13,755 nt of DNA from contig CAMATO010000024.1 in assembly GCA_945861165.1 (NCBI GenBank), forward strand, positions 1-13,755, read 5' to 3'. Under the pieces are notes generated by a model, which worked only from the letters and a program-made list of their open reading frames with translations, was not told the DNA's origin and made no database searches. The DNA comes from Bifidobacterium breve. GTDB lineage: Bacteria; Actinomycetota; Actinomycetes; S36-B12; UBA5976. Position numbers and translations under genes: made by a program. Shown here one piece after another: positions 1 to 8,101 of this stretch (position 1 is its first letter; every line of letters starts with the position of its first letter).

Positions 1-462
1 CCAGTCGTTATTCCTGGTGCCGCACTAGGAATTGTTGATTACGCTCATACTCCCGCAGCAATAAACAATGTTTTGGTTGCACTTAAGAATCAGACTCAAG
101 GCAAATTAATTGTGGTACTTGGTGCAGGTGGAAATAGGGATGCCGAGAAGCGACCTTTTATGGGATCAGCCGGAGAAAAGTTTGCAGATAAATTAATTAT
201 CACTGACGACAATCCTAGAGATGAAAACCCAGCAGAAATAAGAAATTCTATTTTAAATGGCATTAGCGATAAAACAAAAACTTTAGATATCGCCAACAGA
301 GCAGAAGCGATCAAAGAAGCTGTGAAACTCTCCTCCCCGTATGACACAATCGCCGTTCTGGGCAAAGGACATGAAACTTCCCAAGAAATAGCAGGACAGA
401 TTAATGATTTTGATGACGCCAAGCATTTATTAGAAGCATTGCAAGAAAAGTTTGGTAAATAA
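1..462 (+). CDS. murE: MurE, UDP-MurNAc-tripeptide synthetase, C-terminal part (5' end outside window)
   Basis: This is the last 153 residues of the cytoplasmic ligase that adds the third stem-peptide amino acid to UDP-MurNAc-L-Ala-D-Glu. The open frame runs in from the window edge, so the ATG at 73 is internal. Visible motifs, numbered within the fragment, are VDYAHTP (12-18), GAGGNRD (41-47), TDDNPR (68-73) and GKGHE (121-125). In this family DNPR together with KGHE marks enzymes that select meso-diaminopimelate; lysine-adding enzymes differ at DNPR. An mDAP-type peptidoglycan is therefore inferred. The fragment covers the C-terminal substrate-binding domain; the ATP-binding centre lies upstream of the window. 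murF starts 2 nt after the stop, consistent with one operon. The family call is very secure and the substrate call is good but motif-based. Confidence 0.96.
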   Translation, partial: PVVIPGAALGIVDYAHTPAAINNVLVALKNQTQGKLIVVLGAGGNRDAEKRPFMGSAGEKFADKLIITDDNPRDENPAEIRNSILNGISDKTKTLDIANRAEAIKEAVKLSSPYDTIAVLGKGHETSQEIAGQINDFDDAKHLLEALQEKFGK

Positions 463-464
463 AT

Positions 465-1910
465 ATGATTTCAATGAATCTCAAAGAAATATCTGCAGCC
501 ATAGAAGCCGAAGTAAAATATGCAGATCTAGAGTCAAGAGTAACTGGAAAAGTTGTTATTGATTCGAGGAAAGTTTCACCAGGTGACTTATTTATTGCAA
601 TAAAGGGTGAAAATGTTGACGGTCATGATTTTGCTGCGCAAGCAATTAAGCAAGGAGCAGTAGCGGTTATTTTGAGCAAAGAACTACCTGGTGTACCAAG
701 TTTGATTGTTACAGCAGGAAATATTAATTCTAAGGAAGTTGATCAGCCCACAGTTATTGCATTGGGAAAACTTGCAAAATATCTTTTACAAAGATTACCT
801 AATCTGTGGAAAATAGCAGTAACAGGTTCTTCTGGGAAAACGACAACAAAAGATTTGCTAGCTGAATTAGGCAAACTTGTTGGACCAACAGTTGCTCCCA
901 TCGGTAGTTACAATAATGAAATTGGTTTGCCACAAACTGTTCTGGAATGTGACGAAAATACCAAGGTCTTGATTCTAGAAATGGGAGCAAGACAAGTTGG
1001 AAATATCAAACACTTATGCGAAATAGCAAAACCAGATACTTCCATAATTCTAAATATTGGTACTGCTCATGCTGAGATTTTTACTTCACCTGAAAAAATA
1101 TTTCAGGCAAAAAGTGAGATTATTGAATGTTTATCATCTGCCGATGTTGCAATCCTAAATCATGAAGATCCACAGTTTAATCAACATAAGACTAAAGCTA
1201 AAATAATTAGTTTTGGGTTACCTGGATCTCAAGTAAGTGCCAAGAACGTTATTTTAAATGAAAATGCTCAGGCTCAATACGAATTGGAATATGACGGCAA
1301 AAATAGTGTTGTAAGTTTAAAATTAATTGGGGCCCATCAAGTTTCGAATTCATTAGCAGCAGCTGCAGCATTCTTGCAAAAAGGTATTGCTATTGAGGAT
1401 GTTTCAAAAGTGCTGTCAAATGCGACCCCCAAGAGTAAATGGCGTTTACAAATCGAAAAGAGCAAAAATAACGTCACGGTAATTAACGATGTTTACAATG
1501 CAAATCCTGAATCTACTAAATCAGCGATTAGAACTCTGAAACAAATAGGGGAAGGCAAGAACACTTTTGTGATTTTAGGAGAAATGCGCGAACTAGGAAA
1601 CTTATCAAAGCAATTACATGAAGACGTAGCAGAACTCATTCATGAGCTAGACATCAAAAACACCCTTGTTATCGGAAATGGCGCAAAACCAATTTATGAT
1701 TATCTTTTGAAACATGAATACTCAGGAAAAGTAATCTTCGTTGACGGTATTGACAGTGCCTTGGTTAAAGCTAAAGAAATCATCCGAGCAAACGATGTGG
1801 TGTTAGTAAAGGCATCTAGATCTATCGGACTCGAGCGAGTCGCAAATGCGATAGTCCAAGACTTCAGCGACAATTTAAGTAACACTAATAATCAGGAGGT
1901 CGGCTTGTGA
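465..1910 (+). CDS. murF: MurF, UDP-MurNAc-tripeptide--D-alanyl-D-alanine ligase
   Basis: This ATP-dependent cytoplasmic ligase joins D-Ala-D-Ala to the UDP-MurNAc-tripeptide, completing the pentapeptide. At 481 aa it has the usual family length. An N-terminal substrate domain (about 1-110, with IDSRKVSPGDLFIAIKG at 32-48) is followed by the central ATPase domain with the P-loop TGSSGKTTTK (120-129), NNEIGLPQTVL (150-160), EMGA (172-175) and NIGTAHAE (197-204). The C-terminal domain begins near NDVYNANPES (341-350). The start at 465 is preferred because it lies 2 nt after the murE stop; an in-frame ATG at 474 is an alternative that would trim three residues. Upstream there is only a weak purine run (AAGAAAAG, 443-450), so re-initiation from murE is likely. 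The last codon overlaps the mraY start. Confidence 0.97.
   Translation: MISMNLKEISAAIEAEVKYADLESRVTGKVVIDSRKVSPGDLFIAIKGENVDGHDFAAQAIKQGAVAVILSKELPGVPSLIVTAGNINSKEVDQPTVIALGKLAKYLLQRLPNLWKIAVTGSSGKTTTKDLLAELGKLVGPTVAPIGSYNNEIGLPQTVLECDENTKVLILEMGARQVGNIKHLCEIAKPDTSIILNIGTAHAEIFTSPEKIFQAKSEIIECLSSADVAILNHEDPQFNQHKTKAKIISFGLPGSQVSAKNVILNENAQAQYELEYDGKNSVVSLKLIGAHQVSNSLAAAAAFLQKGIAIEDVSKVLSNATPKSKWRLQIEKSKNNVTVINDVYNANPESTKSAIRTLKQIGEGKNTFVILGEMRELGNLSKQLHEDVAELIHELDIKNTLVIGNGAKPIYDYLLKHEYSGKVIFVDGIDSALVKAKEIIRANDVVLVKASRSIGLERVANAIVQDFSDNLSNTNNQEVGL
1894..1900 (+). promoter_or_regulatory. Strong Shine-Dalgarno site for mraY
   Basis: AGGAGGT lies inside the 3' end of murF, 6 nt before the GTG start of mraY. 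It is the closest match to the canonical anti-SD complement I see at any junction in the cell-wall cluster, where the other starts have only weak purine runs and seem to rely on coupling. It supports choosing GTG 1907 as the start and suggests MraY translation can begin independently of MurF. Confidence 0.85.
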
Positions 1911-2974
1911 GGCTGATCATTATTGCTGGTGTTTTTTCTATGATGTTTTCACTTTTTGCTACACCACTATTAATTAAATTTTTGCGACGAAGAGGTCGTT
2001 CTCAAGCAATAAGAATTTCTGATGGCAACATTAATTATCCAGAACACCAAGCAAAAGTGGGCACACCTTCAATGGGTGGACTTGCAATTCTTGGTGGGAC
2101 ATTGTTTGGATATGGCATTGCACACTTCTTCTTATGGAGACCGCCAACACTTTCAGCAATTATGGCACTGGGATTAATGTTTGGTTTAGCAGCTGTTGGC
2201 TTTGCTGATGATTACTTAAAAGTTTATAAACAAAACAGTCGTGGCATCCGAGCTAGAACAAAGTTGCTAGGTCAAGCTTTTGTTGCTTTTGCGTTTGGTT
2301 ATGCATCCCTTAACTATCCTGACGAATTAGGTAGAACTCCAGGTTCAACTGCTTTGTCATTTGTGAGAGACACAAACATAATTTTGCCAGCAATACTTTT
2401 TGTGTTATTGGTCTGGTTTTTAGTGACAGCGGCAACAAATGCTGTTAACTTAACTGACGGTTTAGACGGTTTGGCTGCAGGAGCAGCAGTGTTGACACTT
2501 GGTTCATACATTCTTATTGGGGTTTTTCAATTTAACCAGAATTGTTCTTTTGACAGAAATGCAACTTGTTATGACGTAAGAGACCCACTTGATTTAGCTG
2601 TGTTTGCAGCAGCCGTTGCTGGAGCATGCATTGGTTTTCTGTGGTGGAACACATCTCCTGCCCAAATTTTTATGGGTGACACCGGTTCATTAGCAATCGG
2701 CGGGGCAATTGCAGGTTTAGCAATTATGACTAGAACTCAATTACTAATGGCATTCTTAGCAGGATTGTTTGTGTTGGTAACAATTTCAGTAATTCTCCAA
2801 GTTAGTTCTTACAAGCTCACCGGTCGAAGAGTGTTTAAGATGGCGCCGCTGCATCACCATTTTGAAATGTTGGGATGGCCAGAAATACAAATCGTGGTTC
2901 GATTTTGGGTTATTCATGGAGCTTTAGTTGCCGGAGGATTGGCTTTGTTTTACGCAAGTTGGGTAAGGGCATGA
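1907..2974 (+). CDS. mraY: MraY, phospho-N-acetylmuramoyl-pentapeptide-transferase
   Basis: This integral membrane enzyme transfers phospho-MurNAc-pentapeptide from UDP to undecaprenyl phosphate, forming lipid I. The 355-aa product is of normal length and highly hydrophobic, with about ten membrane segments expected for the family. Conserved motifs are in order: GTPSMGG (52-58), ADDYLK with the paired aspartates (100-105), NAVNLTDGLDGLA (178-190), FMGDTGS (255-261) and the histidine cluster MAPLHHHFE (312-320). Translation starts at GTG 1907, giving a GTGA overlap with the murF stop; the strong SD just upstream fixes this choice. The TGA stop overlaps the murD ATG in the same four-base fashion. 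All active-site motifs are intact. Confidence 0.97.
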   Translation: MRLIIIAGVFSMMFSLFATPLLIKFLRRRGRSQAIRISDGNINYPEHQAKVGTPSMGGLAILGGTLFGYGIAHFFLWRPPTLSAIMALGLMFGLAAVGFADDYLKVYKQNSRGIRARTKLLGQAFVAFAFGYASLNYPDELGRTPGSTALSFVRDTNIILPAILFVLLVWFLVTAATNAVNLTDGLDGLAAGAAVLTLGSYILIGVFQFNQNCSFDRNATCYDVRDPLDLAVFAAAVAGACIGFLWWNTSPAQIFMGDTGSLAIGGAIAGLAIMTRTQLLMAFLAGLFVLVTISVILQVSSYKLTGRRVFKMAPLHHHFEMLGWPEIQIVVRFWVIHGALVAGGLALFYASWVRA

Positions 2975-4410
2975 TCGATTGGTCACGACACCACAGACAA
3001 AGTGACTGGACCAAAGTAAACGCTTGTGTGGTTGGTTTAGGAGTTGCAGGTTTTGCTGCTGCAGATGCGTTAATTGAAGTTGGCGCTCAGGTAACTGTTA
3101 TTGATAACGGTAACGGTGAAAAGCAAAAAGAACACGGCACAGTTTTAGAAATACTGGGTGCCAAAATTTATTTAGATTACAAGGGTGAAATCCCTAACAA
3201 CACAAACTTATTAGTGCTATCCCCAGGTGTAAGACCAAGCTCAGAAATAATAAATGAAGCCCAACAAAAAAATATTGAAATTTGGGGAGAATTTGAATTG
3301 GCCTGGAGATTGAGAACGCTTGATTTCCCAGCTCCATGGTTATGTATTACCGGCACAAACGGCAAAACCACAACATCGATGATGTTGTCTTCAATTTTGA
3401 CTGCAGCCGGATTAAGGGCTCCTGCTGTAGGAAACATTGGTGATTCACTTGTTAGTGCTGTGATGGATCCAATTCCGGCAGATGTGTTAGCAATTGAAGT
3501 AGGCGCACCGCAATTACCTTTTGTTAAATCAATGTCACCACATTCTGCAGTGGTGTTAAACATGGCACCGGATCACATTGATTTTTTCAATGGATATGAA
3601 AACTATGCTAAGACTAAAGCTAAAGTTTATTCCCACGTTCAAAAATCTGCTATCTATAATGTGCAAGATGTTGCCACAGAAAAAATGGTGGAAGATGCAG
3701 ATGTGGTTGAGGGAGCCAGAGCAATTGGTTTTACTTTAGGTTTACCAGGATTGTCAATGATTGGTGTGGTGGAAGATTTTATTGTTGATCGTGCTTTTCT
3801 TGAAGAAAGAAAAACACATGCTCAGGAACTTTGTGCAGTCGAAGACATACAACCAAACGCTCCGCACAACATTGCTAATGCATTGGCAGCAGCAGCACTA
3901 GCTCGTTCCTATGGTGTGGAAGCAGCTCATGTTCGAGATGGTTTGCGAAGTTTTGTCCCAGCACCGCATCGAATTGCCACGGTGGGCCAATTTAAAGGTG
4001 TTACCTACATTGATGATTCCAAAGCCACAAATTGTCATGCTGCGCAAATGTCTTTAAAAGCTTATGAAAACGTGATTTGGATTGCTGGTGGACAAGCCAA
4101 AGGCCAAGATTTTGCTGAACTTATCAAACAAAATAGTAAGAACATGAAAGCTGCGGTGTTACTCGGTCAAGATAAAGAATTAATTGCCGAAACGTTCAAA
4201 ATGATTGCCCCAAATATTCCGGTCAAAATAATTGAAAGAACAGATGATAACGCAATGACAGATGTAGTAATTGCCGCTAGCGAGTTTGCGCAAAGCGGGG
4301 ATACAGTTTTATTAGCACCAGGTTGTGCTTCATGGGACATGTTTAAGGACTACCGGGCACGCGGTAACGCGTTTGCTGAAGCCGTTATTAAAACACAAGG
4401 CGGCAAATAA
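2971..4410 (+). CDS. murD: MurD, UDP-MurNAc-L-alanine--D-glutamate ligase
   Basis: This cytoplasmic ATP-dependent ligase adds D-glutamate to UDP-MurNAc-L-Ala. The frame is open upstream to 2875, but ATG 2971 is chosen: it makes an ATGA overlap with the mraY stop, and the protein then begins MIDWS shortly before the Rossmann-like GLGVAGFAAADAL, as expected. The product is 479 aa. Motifs include LSPGV (83-87), the P-loop TGTNGKTTT (127-135), DHIDFF (201-206), NYAKTK with the lysine (K216) expected to be carbamylated in the family, PHNIANALAAAA (298-309), PHRIATV (332-338), DDSKATN (348-354) and APGCASWD (449-456). An oddity is EVGAPQL at 176-182, where the family normally has ELSSFQL; the glutamate and glutamine are kept. 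Function is expected to be normal. The stop shares one base with the ftsW start (TAATG). Confidence 0.96.
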   Translation: MIDWSRHHRQSDWTKVNACVVGLGVAGFAAADALIEVGAQVTVIDNGNGEKQKEHGTVLEILGAKIYLDYKGEIPNNTNLLVLSPGVRPSSEIINEAQQKNIEIWGEFELAWRLRTLDFPAPWLCITGTNGKTTTSMMLSSILTAAGLRAPAVGNIGDSLVSAVMDPIPADVLAIEVGAPQLPFVKSMSPHSAVVLNMAPDHIDFFNGYENYAKTKAKVYSHVQKSAIYNVQDVATEKMVEDADVVEGARAIGFTLGLPGLSMIGVVEDFIVDRAFLEERKTHAQELCAVEDIQPNAPHNIANALAAAALARSYGVEAAHVRDGLRSFVPAPHRIATVGQFKGVTYIDDSKATNCHAAQMSLKAYENVIWIAGGQAKGQDFAELIKQNSKNMKAAVLLGQDKELIAETFKMIAPNIPVKIIERTDDNAMTDVVIAASEFAQSGDTVLLAPGCASWDMFKDYRARGNAFAEAVIKTQGGK

Positions 4411-5603
4411 TGGTTACACAAAGTGGTGTAAAAAATATGATTCCGGTGCGACAACCAGATCTTTCAGGTAAACTTTATTACGCTTTAGTGATTGCGACTT
4501 TTGGCCTGCTTTTTATAGGCATGGTTATGATTTTGTCAGCATCAACAACTGTTTCATATAAACAATTCAATAATCAATACATAATTTTCTTAAGACAGTT
4601 AATGTTTGCTGCAATCGGTGTAGTTATAATGATGGCAATTTCACGATTGCCAAAAGTTTTCTTTTTAAAGTGGTCCATAGTAGCTTTAATAATTTCGATT
4701 GTATTACTGATTTTGGTGCTAATTCCAAGTATTGGTATTTCGGTAGCAGGACAAAGAAACTGGATTAGTTTGTGGGGGCCTTTCAGGTTACAACCCAGTG
4801 AAGTTGCGAAATTGACTTTAATTGTGTGGGGATCAGCAGTGCTAAGTAAGCAGATTAGATCCAAGACAACGACATGGCAAAATTTACTAATTCCTGTATT
4901 CCCGGTGGGATTAATTATTTCTGTATTAGTCATTGCAGAGGGAGATCTTGGTACAGCTTTAATTATTGGTCCGATTTTATTGTCCCTATTTTATGCTGTG
5001 GGTGCACCATTGAAATTATTTACTTGGTCAGCTATGGCTGGCTTATTGGGAATCTTGTATCTGTCAATTCAAGAAACCTATAGAATCCAAAGATTTATGT
5101 CATGGATTAGTCCCACAGTTGAGAATCAAGATGCAGGTTGGCAGGTCACTCATGGAAAATATGCACTAGCTTCTGGTGGTTGGACTGGCATTGGCTTAGG
5201 AGCAAGTAGAGAAAAGTGGGGCTGGTTGCCGGCTGCTCACACAGATTTTATTTTTGCGGTAGTTGGAGAAGAACTTGGTTTAGTGGGCACAATTATTGTG
5301 TTGATTTTTATTGGCACCATCGCTTATGTGTCTTTAACTTTAGCCAGAGAAACAAATGATCGTTTTACTAAATTGATTGCAACATCAGTCATGGCTTGGA
5401 TTGTGGTGCAATCAATAATTAATATTGGCGCAGTGTTGGGATTACTCCCAGTAACAGGTGTGCCCTTACCGCTGGTTTCTTATGGTGGTTCCTCTTTGAT
5501 ATTTACCTTGGCTGCAATTGGAGTATTAATGGCAGTTTTAAGGGCTGAACCGACTGTGAAAGCTGACTTGAAAAAGAAAAAATCATCAAGAGTTAACAAA
5601 TGA
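4410..5603 (+). CDS. ftsW: FtsW, septal SEDS-family peptidoglycan glycosyltransferase
   Basis: This polytopic membrane protein polymerises lipid II into glycan strands at the division septum with a class B PBP (not in this window). The 397-aa product has about ten hydrophobic segments from residue 22 to 377 and a short lysine-rich cytoplasmic tail. SEDS signatures are RNWISLWGPFRLQPSE (116-131), AEGDLGTA (176-183), AHTDFIFAVVGEELG (276-290, with D279 matching the catalytic aspartate of the family) and VPLPLVSYGGSS (351-362). Its place between murD and murG identifies it as FtsW rather than RodA. The start at 4410 overlaps the murD stop by one base and has AAGGCGG (4397-4403) upstream; an ATG at 4437 (MIPVRQ) is an in-frame alternative. 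Confidence 0.94.
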   Translation: MVTQSGVKNMIPVRQPDLSGKLYYALVIATFGLLFIGMVMILSASTTVSYKQFNNQYIIFLRQLMFAAIGVVIMMAISRLPKVFFLKWSIVALIISIVLLILVLIPSIGISVAGQRNWISLWGPFRLQPSEVAKLTLIVWGSAVLSKQIRSKTTTWQNLLIPVFPVGLIISVLVIAEGDLGTALIIGPILLSLFYAVGAPLKLFTWSAMAGLLGILYLSIQETYRIQRFMSWISPTVENQDAGWQVTHGKYALASGGWTGIGLGASREKWGWLPAAHTDFIFAVVGEELGLVGTIIVLIFIGTIAYVSLTLARETNDRFTKLIATSVMAWIVVQSIINIGAVLGLLPVTGVPLPLVSYGGSSLIFTLAAIGVLMAVLRAEPTVKADLKKKKSSRVNK

Positions 5604-6682
5604 CAGTCATCGCCTTGGCCGCAGGTGGAACAGCAGGTCACATTGAACCAGCAATAGCTTGCGCTAAAGCCATTAAGAACTTAAACAATTTGACAGAAGT
5701 TTTTATTGTGGGAACAGATAAAGGTTTGGAAAGAAACATTGTTCCACAAAGAGGCTTAGAACTTTTCTTAATTCCGGCTACTCCTTTGCCCAGGAGTTTT
5801 AGTCTTGCCATGGTCACATTGCCTTTTAGAATGTTAGCTGCACAAAGAATTGCTCAAAAATTACTGGTAGACAGAAAAGTTGATTGCGTGATTGGTTTTG
5901 GGGCTTATGTTTCCTTACCTATTTATCTTGCTGCCCGAAAACTTAAAATCCCAATTGTTATTCATGAAGGTAACAAAAAAGCAGGATTGGCTAATCGCAT
6001 CGGAAGTAGATTTGCCGCCCAGATTTTTCAAATGTTTCCAGATTCAATTAAGGGTGCCCAAACTGTAGGTATGCCACTTCGTGCAGAAATTTCAAATTTA
6101 GATAAAAATTTGATGCGAACAACAGCTAGAAAGAATTTTAATTTAGATGAAAATAAACAAACTTTACTGGTTTTTGGTGGATCTCAAGGTGCATCCTCAA
6201 TAAATAGAGTTTTAGTTAATTGTCTTCCAGAATTTGAAAAACTTAACATACAAGTACTACACGCCATTGGTAATAAAAACACGATTGATCAGAGCACGAA
6301 ACGATTTGGTTTTTATCATCCAGTTTCCTATATTGACAAAATGGAATTGGCATATGCTGCCGCAGATTTGGTAATTTCCAGAGCAGGTGCCATGACTATT
6401 GCTGAACAAACTGTTTTAGCGATGCCAGCAATTTATGTTCCTTTTGCGGTAGGCAATGGAGAACAAACCAAAAATGTGGCACAACTTGTTAAAGATGGGG
6501 GAGGAATACTTATCCCTGATGCCGAATTGACAGCGGAATTGTTAGTGCATCAAGTAAGCGAACTGATACAAAACCCCAGCAAATTGCAAGAACTGTCACA
6601 GGCCGCCAGTGGTCATGGGTTGCGCGATGCTGACAAGAAAGTTGCTCAAAGCGCGTTAGCCTTAGCAAATGCACATAACTAG
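5600..6682 (+). CDS. murG: MurG, UDP-GlcNAc:lipid I GlcNAc transferase
   Basis: This GT-B glycosyltransferase acts on the inner face of the membrane and adds GlcNAc to lipid I, making lipid II. The product has 360 aa, as usual. The N-terminal half carries the glycine-rich GGTAGHIEP (9-17) and GFGAYVSLP (99-107). The C-terminal UDP-GlcNAc-binding half carries GGSQGA (193-198), SRAGAMTIAE (260-269) and GNGEQTKN (285-292). GGTAGHIEP and GNGEQ are the actinobacterial-style versions of these motifs. The ATG overlaps the ftsW stop (ATGA). Only a weak purine run precedes the start, so translation is probably coupled to ftsW. No anomalies were seen. Confidence 0.96.
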   Translation: MTVIALAAGGTAGHIEPAIACAKAIKNLNNLTEVFIVGTDKGLERNIVPQRGLELFLIPATPLPRSFSLAMVTLPFRMLAAQRIAQKLLVDRKVDCVIGFGAYVSLPIYLAARKLKIPIVIHEGNKKAGLANRIGSRFAAQIFQMFPDSIKGAQTVGMPLRAEISNLDKNLMRTTARKNFNLDENKQTLLVFGGSQGASSINRVLVNCLPEFEKLNIQVLHAIGNKNTIDQSTKRFGFYHPVSYIDKMELAYAAADLVISRAGAMTIAEQTVLAMPAIYVPFAVGNGEQTKNVAQLVKDGGGILIPDAELTAELLVHQVSELIQNPSKLQELSQAASGHGLRDADKKVAQSALALANAHN

Positions 6683-6691
6683 AGTCAGTAA

Positions 6692-8101
6692 ATGACATTA
6701 AACAAAGAGATTTTCGATTTAGGAAAAGTTCACATTTTAGGTTTAGGTGGTGCAGGCATGTCTGGCATTGCTCGGTTGCTGTGCGCACAGGGAGTGGAAG
6801 TTAGTGGCACGGATGCAAAAGAATCAAGAAGACTTGAAGCTTTAAGAAAAATTGGCGTGAAAGTATTTGTGGGACATTCTCCACAAAACTTAAGCGATTG
6901 CCAAACCGTTATTCATTCCACAGCGATAAAGGAAAATAATCCTGAATTAATGGCAGCAAGAGAAAAGAATTTAAAAGTATTGAGAAGAGCAGATGCTTTA
7001 GGAGTGCTCACCAGGCAGTTTGAAACTATTGCAGTCTCAGGCACTCACGGCAAAACCACCACTACCTCAATGGTCACTGTTGCTCTACAAGCCTGTGGCG
7101 AGGATCCATCATTTGCAATTGGTAGTGAGCTTTCCGAAACTGGTTCAAATGCGCACCTAGGTGAGGGAAACACTTTTGTGGTCGAAGCTGATGAATCAGA
7201 TGGATCATTTTTATTTTTATCACCCAAAGTGGCGGTGGTAACAAATGTTGAAGCAGATCACTTAGACCATTGGAAAACTTTAGAAAACATAGAAAATGCA
7301 TTTGTGGAGTTTTGTGAATTAACTAAAACTAGAGACGGTTTTACAGTTATTTGCCTAGATGATAAAGGCGGAAAAAATTTGGTAGAGAAAGTTAAGACAA
7401 AAGGTGTAAAAGTCATCACTTATGGAACAAACCAATTAAGTGATTTGCAAATTACAAACTTAAAACTGGGTCTTCCTGGACCAAGTTTTGAAGTCGTATA
7501 TCTTGGCCAGAACCTAGGCAAGATTGAATTGAAAGTTTTGGGTTTACATAATGCTCTCAACGCTGCTGCAGCTCTTTGTGTTGGGTTAGGTTTAGGAAAA
7601 GAATTTGAAAGTTTGCGAAATGGTATTTCTAAATTTACCGGTACAAAAAGAAGATTTGAATATAAGGGAAGTGCAGATGGGATCAGAGTTTATGACGATT
7701 ACGCCCATCACCCAACAGAAATCGAGGCAACACTAAAAGCTGCTCGAGAAGTTGTCCAAGGGGGAAGTGTTGTGGTCGCTTTTCAGGCGCACCATTATTA
7801 CCGCACTGCGCTATTTAATAAAGAATTCGGTGCAGCTCTTGGATTAGCGGATCAAGTAGTGGTGTTAGAAGTTTTTGCACCTGGGGAAGAGGCAATCCCT
7901 GGAGCAAGTGGTCAAACAATGGCATCACTTGTGCCACTGCCACAAGATCAAGTTATTTTCGAACCTTCCTGGTCAAAAGTTGCTCAACAATTAGTTAACA
8001 GAGCAAAACCAAATGACATCATTATGACTTTAGGAGCTGGCGATATAGGACTACTAGCACCAGAGGTTCTTACTCTTTTAGAAGCCCGACAGAAATCGTG
8101 A
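6692..8101 (+). CDS. murC: MurC, UDP-N-acetylmuramate--L-alanine ligase
   Basis: This is the first Mur ligase, adding L-alanine to UDP-MurNAc in the cytoplasm with ATP. The 469-aa product has the full three-domain layout. The N-terminal Rossmann motif is GLGGAGMSGIA (17-27) and the P-loop is SGTHGKTTTT (116-125). EADESDGSF (165-173) and NVEADHLDHW (185-194) follow, then HNALNAAAA (296-304). The C-terminal domain begins near KRRFEY (319-324) and carries DDYAHHP (335-341). FQAHHYYRT (354-362) is a mild variant of the usual FQPHxYxRT. GAGDIG (448-453) lies near the end. The start is 9 nt after the murG stop, the largest gap in this gene run, with no good SD. The stop overlaps the GTG of ftsQ. 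No murB or ddl follows, as is usual in actinobacteria. Confidence 0.96.
   Translation: MTLNKEIFDLGKVHILGLGGAGMSGIARLLCAQGVEVSGTDAKESRRLEALRKIGVKVFVGHSPQNLSDCQTVIHSTAIKENNPELMAAREKNLKVLRRADALGVLTRQFETIAVSGTHGKTTTTSMVTVALQACGEDPSFAIGSELSETGSNAHLGEGNTFVVEADESDGSFLFLSPKVAVVTNVEADHLDHWKTLENIENAFVEFCELTKTRDGFTVICLDDKGGKNLVEKVKTKGVKVITYGTNQLSDLQITNLKLGLPGPSFEVVYLGQNLGKIELKVLGLHNALNAAAALCVGLGLGKEFESLRNGISKFTGTKRRFEYKGSADGIRVYDDYAHHPTEIEATLKAAREVVQGGSVVVAFQAHHYYRTALFNKEFGAALGLADQVVVLEVFAPGEEAIPGASGQTMASLVPLPQDQVIFEPSWSKVAQQLVNRAKPNDIIMTLGAGDIGLLAPEVLTLLEARQKS

Noticed and set aside
1187..1202. 16-nt exact repeat TAAGACTAAAGCTAAA shared with 3609-3624
   Set aside because: Both copies encode KTKAK-type segments in murF and murD with biased codon use. 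Two isolated copies inside conserved genes look like coincidence rather than a functional repeat.
2875..2970. Upstream extension of the murD reading frame (would give a 511-aa protein)
   Set aside because: It would overlap mraY by about 100 nt, encodes residues unlike any MurD N-terminus, and the ATG at 2971 gives the ATGA junction and a start that fits the family.
3177..3563. 128-aa open frame on the minus strand inside murD
   Set aside because: It is an antisense shadow of a well-conserved gene, with no recognisable domain and no ribosome site.
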